A DNA stretch of 18,650 bases from Betaproteobacteria bacterium UBA2293 (GTDB taxonomy: Bacteria > Pseudomonadota > Gammaproteobacteria > Burkholderiales > Rhodocyclaceae): positions 20,895 to 39,544 of the forward strand of contig DDWF01000322.1 of the NCBI GenBank assembly GCA_002345845.1, given 5' to 3'. The notes below the pieces were generated by a model. That model made no database searches, was not told the DNA's origin, and saw only the letters and a program-made list of their open reading frames with translations. Shown here piece by piece: positions 1-7,711 of this stretch; position 1 is the first letter of the stretch; each line of letters begins with the position of its first letter. Both the position numbers and the translations under genes were made by a program.

Positions 1-368
1 GCCTGTCCGGCGGCGAGCGCCAGCGCATCTCGATCGCCCGCGCGCTGCTGATCGATCCGAAGATCCTGATCCTCGACGAAGCCACCTCCTCGGTCGATAC
101 CGAGACCGAGAAGGAAATCCAGAAGGCGCTGGACAACCTGGTGCGCGGCCGCACCACGATCGCCATCGCCCACCGCCTGTCCACGCTGCGCAAGGCCGAC
201 CGGCTGGTGGTCATGGACCGCGGCCGCATTGTCGAAACCGGCAACCACGATGTGCTGATGGCGGCTGAAGGCCATTACTACAAGCTGTATCAGGCACAGG
301 CACGCAATGTCGATACCGAGGACGCCGATCCCGACGCGCCCGCCGTTCCCAAAACCGTCACCGTCTGA
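1..368 (+). CDS. ABC exporter, C-terminal nucleotide-binding part (cyanophycin-locus type), 5' truncated
   Basis: This is the 3' end of a gene that begins outside the window; the frame starts at base 3. It opens in the ABC signature ([16 protein letters not shown]), followed by Walker B and the D-loop ([11 protein letters not shown]) and the H-loop (AIAHRLST). These are the hallmarks of the ATPase domain of a fused exporter-type (MsbA-like) ABC protein. The catalytic Glu after Walker B and the switch His are both present, so the domain looks active. The tail after about residue 100 of the visible part is acidic and proline-rich and probably disordered. The stop lies 9 nt before the DUF1854 gene, and the pair precedes cphA'/cphA. 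An ABC exporter plus DUF1854 protein beside cphA is a recurring betaproteobacterial arrangement, so a role linked to cyanophycin metabolism is likely. The substrate is unknown. The membrane domain cannot be seen. Confidence 0.9.
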   Translation, partial: LSGGERQRISIARALLIDPKILILDEATSSVDTETEKEIQKALDNLVRGRTTIAIAHRLSTLRKADRLVVMDRGRIVETGNHDVLMAAEGHYYKLYQAQARNVDTEDADPDAPAVPKTVTV

Positions 369-377
369 GGCAGGACC

Positions 378-848
378 ATGGCGCATACCCCTTTCCAATT
401 GCAGCGCGACCCTTACGGCCGGCTGGTCCTGATCGATGAACACGGCGAACGCCACGAAGGCGTCGTGCCGGTGCGCGCCTTTCCCATCGCCGCCCCCGAC
501 GACGGCATCGCCCTGGTCAACAGCGAAGGCCACGAGGCCGGCTGGGCCGACCGCCTGAGCGACCTGCCGGCGGCCGAACGGGCGTTGATCGAGGAAGAAC
601 TGGCCAGTCGCGAGTTCATGCCGACGATCGAGGCCATCCTCGCCGTTTCCAGTTTTGCCTGCCCGAGTACCTGGCAGGTGCGTACCGACCGTGGCCCGGC
701 CGAGGTCCTGCTGAAAGGCGAGGAAGACATCCGTCGCCTGCCGCAGGGCCGTCTGCTGATCGCCGACAGCCACGGCATCCAGTTCCTGATTCGCGATCCC
801 GCAGCGCTCGACCGGCACAGCCGGCGGCTGCTCGACCGCTTCCTGTGA
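378..848 (+). CDS. DUF1854 family protein, cyanophycin-locus associated
   Basis: This 156-residue soluble protein has no signal peptide and no membrane segment. The N-terminal half is beta-rich (FQLQRDPYGRLVLIDEHGERHEGVVPVRAFPI). It is followed by a short helical acidic part and a C-terminal segment ending in RHSRRLLDRFL. Composition, length and position directly after an exporter-type ABC gene match the DUF1854 family, which is commonly encoded between such an ABC transporter and cyanophycin synthetase genes. Its biochemical function is not known. The ATG start at 378 follows a GAGGCAGGA stretch and lies 9 nt after the ABC stop, so the two genes are almost certainly cotranscribed. A role as an accessory of the ABC protein is inferred from context only. 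The DUF assignment rests on pattern recognition and was not confirmed by a profile search. Confidence 0.82.
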   Translation: MAHTPFQLQRDPYGRLVLIDEHGERHEGVVPVRAFPIAAPDDGIALVNSEGHEAGWADRLSDLPAAERALIEEELASREFMPTIEAILAVSSFACPSTWQVRTDRGPAEVLLKGEEDIRRLPQGRLLIADSHGIQFLIRDPAALDRHSRRLLDRFL

Positions 849-966
849 GTTTTAGGCCGTCGGTATATTTTTGCCGCCGGTAATCCGCGGCTTCGGTTAA
901 GCGTTAATAATTGACGACTGCCCTCATAACAAATTCGACACCGCTACGGAGCCGGGCGAGACCAAC

Positions 967-3210
967 ATGAGCAAAAAAGACATCATTTTCCGGGAGATGA
1001 TCTCCCTGCGTGGCCCGAGCATCTGGACCTACCCGCCGGTCATCGAAACCTGGATCGACATCGGCGAACTGGAAGATTTTCCCTCCAACAAGATTCCCGG
1101 CCTCTACGAACGCCTGACCGCCTGGCTGCCCAGCCTGATCGAACATCGCTGCAACTACGACGAGCGCGGCGGCTTCCTGCGCCGCCTGCAGGAAGGCACC
1201 TGGGCCGGCCATATCCTCGAACACGTCAGTCTCGAACTCTTGGGCCTGGCCGGCCTGCCCGGCGGTTTCGGCCGCACCCGCGAGACGTCGACGCGCGGTG
1301 TCTACAAGCTGGTGATCAGGGACTTTCATGGCGAGTGCACCCGTCTGGCTCTCGATCTCGGCCGCGAACTGCTGCTCGCCGCCATCAACGACGAGTCCTT
1401 CGACACCGAAGCGGCGGTGAAAGCGCTGCGCCGCAAGGTCGACCGCAAATACCTCGGCCCCTCCACCGCCGCCATCGTCGACGCCGCCAATGCCCGCGAC
1501 ATCCCGTACATCCGCCTGCTCGACGACGGCAATCTCGTCCAGTTCGGCTACGGCGCCGCCATGCGCCGCATCTGGACGGCCGAGACCGACCGCACCAGCG
1601 CCATTGCCGAAACCATCTCGCGCGACAAGGACCTGACCAAGGAGCTGATCGCCGCCGTCGGCGTCCCGGTGCCGGAAGGCCGCGAAGTCGACAATGCCGA
1701 CGATGCCGTTGAAGCCGCCGAGGACATCGGCTATCCGGTCGTCGTCAAGCCAACCGACGGCAACCACGGGCGCGGCGTCTTCATCGACCTGGTCAGCGCC
1801 GAAGCGGTGCGCAAGGCTTACGCCATCGCCGTCGAGGAAGGCTCCGGCGTGCTCGTCGAGCGCTCCATCCCCGGCATCGAGCACCGCCTGCTGATCGTCG
1901 GCGGCAAGCTGGTCGCCGCCAACCGCAGCGATTTCATCACCGTCACCGGCGACGGCCAGGCGACGGTCCAGCAATTGATCGAGACCCAGGTCAACACCGA
2001 CCCGCGCCGCGGCAACAGCGAACTGCACCCCTTGTCGATCATCCGCATCGATACCGCCGCCCGCCTTGAACTGGAACGCCAGGGACTGAGCGGCGACAGC
2101 GTGCCGGATGCCGGCCGTACCGTGCTCATCCAGCGCAACGCCAATCACGCCTTCGACTGTACCGACGAAGTGCATCCGGAAACGGCCGCCATCGCCTCGC
2201 TGGCGGCCCGTGTCGTCGGCCTCGACATCGCCGGCATCGACCTCGTCTGCCAGGACATCGGCAAGCCGCTGGCCGAGCAGGGCGGTGCCATCGTCGAAGT
2301 CAACGCCGGCCCCAGCCTGCTGATGCATATCAAGCCGGGTATCGGCAAGCCGCGGCCGGTCGGCAAGGCGATCGTCGACAATCTTTTCGCCGCCAGCGAA
2401 AGCGGCCGCATCCCGGTGATCGGCGTCGCCGGCTCGCGCGGCAAGACGCCGGTCGCCCGCCTCGTTGCCCATCTGCTGCACCTGTCCGGCCGCCATGTCG
2501 GCGTGGCCTGCAGCGATGGTCTGTTTCTCGGCCGCCGCCAGGTGCAGAAGAGCGATGCCGCCAACTGGACCGGCGGCCGCCGCCTGCTGCTCAACCGCGC
2601 CGTCGAGGCAGCGGTGATCGAGAACGGCGGCAAGGTCATCCTCGGCGAGGGTCTGGCCTACGACCGTTGTCAGGTCGGGGTCATCACCAATGTGCTGCCG
2701 GATGGCGAAGACTTGTCGCGCTGGGACATCCAGCCGACCGGCGGCGAGTACTTCACGACCTGGCGCTCGACTTACCGCACCCAGATCGATGTCGTGCTGC
2801 ATTCCGGCCATGCCGTGCTCAATGCCGACGATCCGCTGGTCGCCGAATTTGCCGAGTTGTGCGACGGCGAAGTCATTTTCTTCGCGGCCGATCCGCAATG
2901 CCCGGCCCTCCTCGCCCAGCTGGCGGCCGGCAAGCGTGCGGTCTATGTCAACGAAAGCCGCATCTACCTGGCCACCGGCCAGGATGAAATCCGCCTCTGC
3001 CGTCTCGGCGACGTGCCCTTGATCGGCAAGTCGAAAAAGCCGGAAACCATCGCCAACGTGCTCGCCGCCGTCGCCACTGGCTGGGCGCTGGGCCTGACCC
3101 AGGACGTCATCGTCACCGGCATCAAGACCTTCGGCCTCGACCTGGCCGACCCCTTCGCCCTGCTGCCCCGCCGTGCCCGCAAGGCCGCCGGCGTCGCCAG
3201 CCGCATCTAA
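967..3210 (+). CDS. cphA': CphA' - short, degenerate cyanophycin synthetase paralogue
   Basis: This 747-residue protein resembles CphA (next gene) along most of its length. It has the CphA N-terminal domain (about 1-170), an ATP-grasp domain with YPVVVKPTDGNHGRGV, and a Mur-ligase-like domain. Several catalytic features differ from CphA. The Mur P-loop reads GSRGKTP (489-495) instead of GTNGKTTT. The glycine loop NLSTGGTATDVTDDVHP of CphA is shortened by six residues to NHAFDCTDEVHP (from 393). The DHLG stretch after the VVTN motif is replaced by DGEDL. The protein ends about 110-130 residues early, so the Mur C-terminal lobe with YGHNP is missing. The length fits the short CphA' paralogues known from betaproteobacteria. 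By analogy, cyanobacterial CphA2 also lacks the C-terminal lobe and polymerises beta-Asp-Arg. Whether this protein is catalytic, structural or regulatory is open. The stop lies 18 nt before cphA, so they form one operon. The ATG at 967 follows a purine-rich GGAG...GGGCGAG region. Confidence 0.9.
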   Translation: MSKKDIIFREMISLRGPSIWTYPPVIETWIDIGELEDFPSNKIPGLYERLTAWLPSLIEHRCNYDERGGFLRRLQEGTWAGHILEHVSLELLGLAGLPGGFGRTRETSTRGVYKLVIRDFHGECTRLALDLGRELLLAAINDESFDTEAAVKALRRKVDRKYLGPSTAAIVDAANARDIPYIRLLDDGNLVQFGYGAAMRRIWTAETDRTSAIAETISRDKDLTKELIAAVGVPVPEGREVDNADDAVEAAEDIGYPVVVKPTDGNHGRGVFIDLVSAEAVRKAYAIAVEEGSGVLVERSIPGIEHRLLIVGGKLVAANRSDFITVTGDGQATVQQLIETQVNTDPRRGNSELHPLSIIRIDTAARLELERQGLSGDSVPDAGRTVLIQRNANHAFDCTDEVHPETAAIASLAARVVGLDIAGIDLVCQDIGKPLAEQGGAIVEVNAGPSLLMHIKPGIGKPRPVGKAIVDNLFAASESGRIPVIGVAGSRGKTPVARLVAHLLHLSGRHVGVACSDGLFLGRRQVQKSDAANWTGGRRLLLNRAVEAAVIENGGKVILGEGLAYDRCQVGVITNVLPDGEDLSRWDIQPTGGEYFTTWRSTYRTQIDVVLHSGHAVLNADDPLVAEFAELCDGEVIFFAADPQCPALLAQLAAGKRAVYVNESRIYLATGQDEIRLCRLGDVPLIGKSKKPETIANVLAAVATGWALGLTQDVIVTGIKTFGLDLADPFALLPRRARKAAGVASRI

Positions 3211-3228
3211 CGCTGAGAAAGCCCGAAC

Positions 3229-5802
3229 ATGGACGTTTCCCGCATCCGTGCGCTGCGCGGCCCCAACCTGTGGAGCCGCCACACCGCCATCCAGGCCATC
3301 GTCACCTGCAATGGTGGTGAATGTGCCATCGCCGACCTGCCGGGTTTCGAGAGCCGGCTGCGCGCCCGTTTTCCCGAACTCGGCGAGCTGATTCCCACCG
3401 ATCACCTGGATACGGTTTCCATCGCTCATGCCCTGGAATTCGCCGCCCTCGGCCTGCAGGCCCAGGCCGGCTGCCCGGTCACCTTCAGCCGGACGGCGCA
3501 GACCGTCGACAAGGGTGTGTATCAGGTCGTTGTCGAATACACCGAGGAAGATGTCGGCCGGCTGGCCTTTGAACGCGCCGAGCAACTGTGTCAGGCAGCC
3601 CTCGACGACACGCCCTTCGATCTCGATGGGACGCTGAAGGAACTGCGCGACCTCGACGAGGACATCCGCCTCGGCCCATCAACCGGCGCCATCGTCGCCG
3701 CCGCCCAGGCCCGTGGCATTCCCTGCCGCCGGCTGACCCAGGGCAGCCTGGTGCAGTTTGGCTGGGGCAGCAAGCAGAAGCGCATCCAGGCGGCGGAAAC
3801 CAGTTTCACCAGCGCCATCGCCGAATCCATCGCCCAGGACAAGGAACTGACCAAGCAGTTGCTGCACGCTTCCGGCGTCGCCGTACCCACCGGCCGGCCG
3901 GTCGAAGATGAGGACGATGCCTGGGCGGCCGCCCAGGAAATCGGCCTGCCGGTCGTCGTCAAGCCGCAAGATGGCAACCAGGGCAAGGGCATTTCGGTGA
4001 ACCTGACCAGCGAGGAGCAGATCCGCCGCGCCTACCGCGTCGCCATCGAGTTCCGTGACGACATCATGGTCGAGAAGTACCTGCCCGGCCACGACTGGCG
4101 CCTGCTGGTCATCGGCGACAAGCTGATCGCCGCCGCCCGGCGCGATCCGCCGCTGGTTGTCGGCGACGGCACGCATACCGTTCGCCAGCTGGTGGATATC
4201 GTCAATAGCGACCCGCGCCGTTCCGACGGCCACGCCACCTCGCTGACCAAGATCCGTTTCGACGAAATCGCCCTCGCCCGCCTGGCCGAGCAGGGCTACG
4301 ACGCCGACTCGATCCCCGAGCGTGGCGTGCGCATCATCCTGCGCAACAACGCCAACCTGTCCACCGGCGGCACCGCCACCGACGTCACCGACGACGTGCA
4401 CCCCGAACTGGCCGCCGCTGCCGTCGCCGCCGCCCAGACCGTCGGCCTCGACATCGCCGGCATCGACGTCGTCTGCGACACCATGCTCAAGCCACTGGAA
4501 AGCCAGGGCGGCGGCATCGTCGAAGTCAATGCCGCGCCCGGCCTGCGCATGCACCTCGACCCTTCGTTCGGCAAGGGCCGCCCGGTCGGCGAAGCCATTG
4601 TCGGCATGATGTATCCCGATGGCGACAACGGCCGCATCCCGGTCGTCGCCGTCACCGGCACTAACGGCAAGACCACCACCAGCCGCCTGATCGGCCGCAT
4701 CTTCGAGCAGAATGGCCTGCGTGTCGGCATGACCAGCACCGATGGTATTTATGTGCAGAACAAGCGTATCGACGACGGCGACTGCTCCGGTCCGCGCAGC
4801 GCCCGCAACGTGCTCGGCCACCCCGACGTCGACGCCGCGGTCCTGGAGACGGCGCGCGGCGGCTTGCTGCGCGAAGGCCTCGGCTTCGACATGTGCGATG
4901 TCGCCGTGGTCACCAATATCGGCCTCGGTGACCATCTCGGCCTCAACTACATTACCACCGTGCACGACCTGGCGGTGATCAAGCGCGTCATCGTCGAGAA
5001 CGTCGCCCCCAGCGGCACCGCCGTCCTCAACGCCGCCGATCCGGTGGTGGCGGCGATGGCCCGCCATTGCTCCGGCGACGTCACCTTCTTCGCCCTCGAC
5101 CCGACGCATCCAGTGCTGGCCACCCACCGCGCCCAGGGCAAGCGCGTGCTCTACGTGGACGGTGGCGACATCGTCTGCGGCGAAGGCCGCAAGAAGCATC
5201 GCATTCCGCTAGCGCGCGTGCCGCTGACGCGCAACGGCACGATCGGTTTCCAGGTCGAGAACGTCATGGCTGCCGTCGCCACCGCCTGGGCCCTCGGCTA
5301 TGACTGGTCAACAGTCGAACAGGCGCTGGCCGGATTCGTCAGCGATTCGGCGACCGCCCCCGGCCGCTTCAATGTCTTCGACTACAAGGGGGCGACGCTG
5401 ATCGCCGACTACGGTCACAATCCCGACGCCATGCTGGCCCTGGTCAAGGCCATCGAGAACATGCCGGCGAGCCGCCGGCTGGTGGTCATCAGCGGTGCCG
5501 GCGACCGGCGCGACGACGACATCCGCCAGCAGACGGAAATCCTCGGCGAGGCCTTCGATGACGTCATCCTCTACCAGGACGCCTGCCAGCGCGGTCGCGC
5601 CGACGGCGAGGTGATCGCCCTGCTCCGTGCCGGCCTGGCCAATTCCAGGCGGGTCAAGCACGTCGACGCCATCGACGGCGAATTCATCGCCATCGATGCG
5701 GCGCTCAAGCGCCTGCAACCGGGCGAACTGTGCCTGATCCTGATCGACCAGGTGGAAGAAGCGCTGGCCCACATCGCCAGACATATCGGCGAGAGCCAGT
5801 AA
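3229..5802 (+). CDS. cphA: Cyanophycin synthetase CphA
   Basis: CphA polymerises aspartate and arginine into cyanophycin (multi-L-arginyl-poly-L-aspartate), a cytoplasmic nitrogen and carbon reserve, using two ATP-dependent sites. The 857 residues match the usual full length of about 850-900. The N-terminal domain spans about 1-160. An ATP-grasp domain follows (LPVVVKPQDGNQGKGI; loop LSTGGT at 377-382; IVEVNAAPGLRMH), which adds Asp. A Mur-ligase domain (P-loop GTNGKTTT at 477-484; VVTNIGLGDHLG; NAADP) with its C-terminal lobe (YGHNP from 728, SGAGDRRDDD) adds Arg. All the motifs I know for activity are present. The ATG at 3229 lies 18 nt after cphA'. Cyanophycinase (cphB) is not in the window. 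The gene converges on nirH with only 22 nt between the stop codons. Confidence 0.96.
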   Translation: MDVSRIRALRGPNLWSRHTAIQAIVTCNGGECAIADLPGFESRLRARFPELGELIPTDHLDTVSIAHALEFAALGLQAQAGCPVTFSRTAQTVDKGVYQVVVEYTEEDVGRLAFERAEQLCQAALDDTPFDLDGTLKELRDLDEDIRLGPSTGAIVAAAQARGIPCRRLTQGSLVQFGWGSKQKRIQAAETSFTSAIAESIAQDKELTKQLLHASGVAVPTGRPVEDEDDAWAAAQEIGLPVVVKPQDGNQGKGISVNLTSEEQIRRAYRVAIEFRDDIMVEKYLPGHDWRLLVIGDKLIAAARRDPPLVVGDGTHTVRQLVDIVNSDPRRSDGHATSLTKIRFDEIALARLAEQGYDADSIPERGVRIILRNNANLSTGGTATDVTDDVHPELAAAAVAAAQTVGLDIAGIDVVCDTMLKPLESQGGGIVEVNAAPGLRMHLDPSFGKGRPVGEAIVGMMYPDGDNGRIPVVAVTGTNGKTTTSRLIGRIFEQNGLRVGMTSTDGIYVQNKRIDDGDCSGPRSARNVLGHPDVDAAVLETARGGLLREGLGFDMCDVAVVTNIGLGDHLGLNYITTVHDLAVIKRVIVENVAPSGTAVLNAADPVVAAMARHCSGDVTFFALDPTHPVLATHRAQGKRVLYVDGGDIVCGEGRKKHRIPLARVPLTRNGTIGFQVENVMAAVATAWALGYDWSTVEQALAGFVSDSATAPGRFNVFDYKGATLIADYGHNPDAMLALVKAIENMPASRRLVVISGAGDRRDDDIRQQTEILGEAFDDVILYQDACQRGRADGEVIALLRAGLANSRRVKHVDAIDGEFIAIDAALKRLQPGELCLILIDQVEEALAHIARHIGESQ

Positions 5803-5816
5803 ATCTGAGGGAGGAC

Positions 5817-5840
5817 CGGCCTGCTCAGATGCGCAGGCCG
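5817..5840. terminator. Possible bidirectional hairpin between convergent cphA and nirH
   Basis: Perfect 8-bp inverted repeat CGGCCTGC / GCAGGCCG with an 8-nt loop. It lies 15 nt after the cphA stop and runs into the last codons of nirH on the other strand. There is no clear U-tract on either side, so intrinsic termination is uncertain. The position between two converging operons is what suggests the role. Confidence 0.35.
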
Positions 5841-6295
5841 CTCTTCTTCAGGATGCGCGAGGAAAAGAGGATGTCGCGGGCGCGGCAGCGTTCGCCGAGC
5901 AGTCCGGCAATGACTTCGGCCTTGGCCCGGACCTCGTCCTGCGTGCTGCCATGGACCATGGCAAACAGGTTGTAGGGCCATTCGGGCAAGGCGCGCGGCC
6001 GGCGGTAGCAGTGGGTAACGAACTCGAGCGCTCCGACTTCGGCGCCAATGGCGTCGATGGCCTCGTCCGGCACATCCCAGACGGTCATGCCATTGGCCGT
6101 CCAGCCGATGGCGTAGTGATTGGGCACGGCGCCGATGCGGCGGATGACGCCGTCGGCCAGCAGCTTTTCCAGACGGCGCATGACCTCTGCGGAGGCAATG
6201 CCCAGGCGCTCGGCAATGGCCTGATAGGGCCGCGGCACCAGCGGCAAGCCGTCCTGGGTAGCGACGATCAGGGCGCGGTCGATATCGTCGATCAC
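5825..6295 (-). CDS. nirH: Sirohaem decarboxylase subunit NirH (Lrp/AsnC fold)
   Basis: This 156-residue protein has an N-terminal helix-turn-helix of the Lrp/AsnC type and an RAM-like C-terminal domain. It carries the family stretch THCYRRPRALPEWPYNLFAMVHG. It closely resembles the second half of the NirDL fusion encoded upstream in this operon, which places it with NirL/NirH. Together with NirD, NirL and NirG it converts sirohaem to 12,18-didecarboxysirohaem in the cytoplasm, an early step of haem d1 synthesis. I chose the GTG start at 6295 because it overlaps the nirG stop as GTGA, a typical coupled start. The longer open frame to 6433 runs entirely inside nirG and has no family similarity. 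It is the last gene of the operon; nirJ, which often follows, is absent and cphA converges instead. Confidence 0.9.
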   Translation of the reverse strand: MIDDIDRALIVATQDGLPLVPRPYQAIAERLGIASAEVMRRLEKLLADGVIRRIGAVPNHYAIGWTANGMTVWDVPDEAIDAIGAEVGALEFVTHCYRRPRALPEWPYNLFAMVHGSTQDEVRAKAEVIAGLLGERCRARDILFSSRILKKSGLRI

Positions 6296-6750
6296 GTGCG
6301 CACCGCCAGTTTCATTTCGACAAAGTATTCGCGTTCCTTGGGAAAGTTGCGCACCGTCAGGCCGGTATCGCGCTCGATGCGGGCGATGGCTTCGCCGATG
6401 CCGGCCGGCGTTTCCGTGGCCAGCACGAACCACATGTTGAGGGCATGCTCGCGCCGATAATTGTGGGCGACCTGCGGCAGCGCGTTGACCAGCGCCGCCA
6501 CATCCGCGTAACGCGCTTCTGGCACGGCCAGCGCCGCCAGGGTGAAGGCGCCGCCCATGCGTTCGATCTGGTACATCGGCCCGAAGCGGGTGAGCACGCG
6601 TTCTGCCAGCAGCCGCTGCAGGCGGGCGAGCAGGTCTGCCTCGGCGATACCCAGGCGCCCTGCCACTTCGGCATAGGGTTCGGCACAGATCGGGAAGCCG
6701 CCCTGCAGTTCGTCGATCAGCCGGCGATCGACCGCATCCAGTTCAGGCAT
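6292..6750 (-). CDS. nirG: Sirohaem decarboxylase subunit NirG (Lrp/AsnC fold)
   Basis: This 152-residue Lrp/AsnC-fold protein has an N-terminal winged helix (AVDRRLIDELQGGFPICAEP) and a C-terminal domain with the motif HNYRREHALNMWFV. In this family the HxYxRxH-type residues line the sirohaem decarboxylase active site. It resembles the first half of the NirDL fusion (HNYEREHRYNLWFV), so it is the D/G-type partner and presumably pairs with NirH. The ATG at 6750 overlaps the nirDL stop by 8 nt. A GTG three codons upstream (6759) is an alternative. No strong Shine-Dalgarno sequence is seen for either, which suggests translational coupling. D versus G naming is by operon order. Confidence 0.88.
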   Translation of the reverse strand: MPELDAVDRRLIDELQGGFPICAEPYAEVAGRLGIAEADLLARLQRLLAERVLTRFGPMYQIERMGGAFTLAALAVPEARYADVAALVNALPQVAHNYRREHALNMWFVLATETPAGIGEAIARIERDTGLTVRNFPKEREYFVEMKLAVRT

Positions 6751-7711
6751 AGCGGGCACCGTTCTGCTTGAAGCGGGTCAGCGAAAAAAGCACGTCGTGG
6801 GCACAGCTCTCCAGACCGTGGCGCTGGCGCAGGTCGGCGATGATGGTTTCAACCTCGCCGCGCTCGCGCCCGTGGATCATGCAGAACAGGTTGTACGGCC
6901 AGTCCGGCAAGGCGCGCGGGCGGCGGTAGCAGAGGGTCACCGCCGGCTCTTCGGCCAGCGCCCGGCCGATCTCGCTGACCTGGTCGTCGGCAATGTCGTG
7001 CACCAGCATGGCATTGGCCCGGTAGCCCAGTTCGTGATGACGGACGACGACGCCGAAGCGCTTGATCGCCCCGTCCGCCAGCCAGCACTTGATGCGGCCA
7101 AGGACGTCGGATTCGGAAGCGCCGATGCGTTCGGCGATCAGGGCAAACGGCCGGATGAACAGCGGCAAACCTTCCTGCAGCACCGACACCAGGCGGCGCT
7201 CGGCCTCGTCAATCGGCGCTGCCGGTTCGACCCGGCGGGCGGCGGCCACCTGCTTGCCCTTCTGCCCTTCCAGACAGAAGCCGAGATCGATATGGAATTC
7301 TTCCTGCAGCGGCAGCGCCAGCAGCGGGTAGCCGGCGGCCTGGGCGATGGCGCCGAGCGAAGCCTGCAGGCGTCCCTCGCTGCCGGCAGTGACGACGAAC
7401 CACAGGTTGTAGCGGTGTTCGCGCTCGTAATTGTGATTGACCTCGGGGAAGCGATTGACCGCCGCCGCCACCGCTTCCAGGCGCTCGGGTGGCACCGCCA
7501 TGGCGGCCAGCGTCGAAGCGCCGATGCGCTTCGGGGCGAAGACGGCGCCGACGCGCGAGATCTTGCCCTCGCGGCGCAGTTTTTCCAGCGCTCCGAGCAC
7601 CGCCTTTTCAGCAACGCCAAGACGCGCCGCCAGTTCGGCAAAGGGGGCCGGACAGAGCGGAAAATCGCGCTGAAATTCGTTGAGCAGGCGGAACTCGAAG
7701 CTGTCGTTCAT
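6743..7711 (-). CDS. nirDL: Fused sirohaem decarboxylase NirDL
   Basis: This 322-residue protein consists of two Lrp/AsnC-type units in one chain. Residues about 1-150 are D/G-like (HNYEREHRYNLWFV). Residues about 170-322 are L/H-like (CYRRPRALPDWPYNLFCMIHG). A short linker rich in Ala, Glu and Arg (around VAAARRVEPAAPIDEAER) joins them. It catalyses decarboxylation of sirohaem acetate side chains in the cytoplasm, with NirG and NirH. NirD and NirL are separate genes in Pseudomonas aeruginosa but fused in other denitrifiers such as Paracoccus. Here the fusion coexists with separate nirG and nirH, so the operon keeps one fused and one split copy of the same pair. The ATG at 7711 shares one base with the nirF stop (TGATG). 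Confidence 0.92.
   Translation of the reverse strand: MNDSFEFRLLNEFQRDFPLCPAPFAELAARLGVAEKAVLGALEKLRREGKISRVGAVFAPKRIGASTLAAMAVPPERLEAVAAAVNRFPEVNHNYEREHRYNLWFVVTAGSEGRLQASLGAIAQAAGYPLLALPLQEEFHIDLGFCLEGQKGKQVAAARRVEPAAPIDEAERRLVSVLQEGLPLFIRPFALIAERIGASESDVLGRIKCWLADGAIKRFGVVVRHHELGYRANAMLVHDIADDQVSEIGRALAEEPAVTLCYRRPRALPDWPYNLFCMIHGRERGEVETIIADLRQRHGLESCAHDVLFSLTRFKQNGARYA

Noticed and set aside
911..932. TTGACG and TAACAA as a promoter for cphA'
   Set aside because: The spacer is only 10 bp, too short for a sigma-70 promoter, and no better pair was found in this 118-nt gap.
904..3585. Very long open frame (893 codons) on the minus strand across cphA'
   Set aside because: It is antisense to a clear CphA-family gene. 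Its protein is Gly/Ala/Asp/Gln-rich with no domain, which is the known by-product of high-GC codon bias on the opposite strand.
3679..5199. 506-codon minus-strand open frame inside cphA
   Set aside because: Antisense shadow of cphA with the same low-complexity composition and no ribosome site or family motif.
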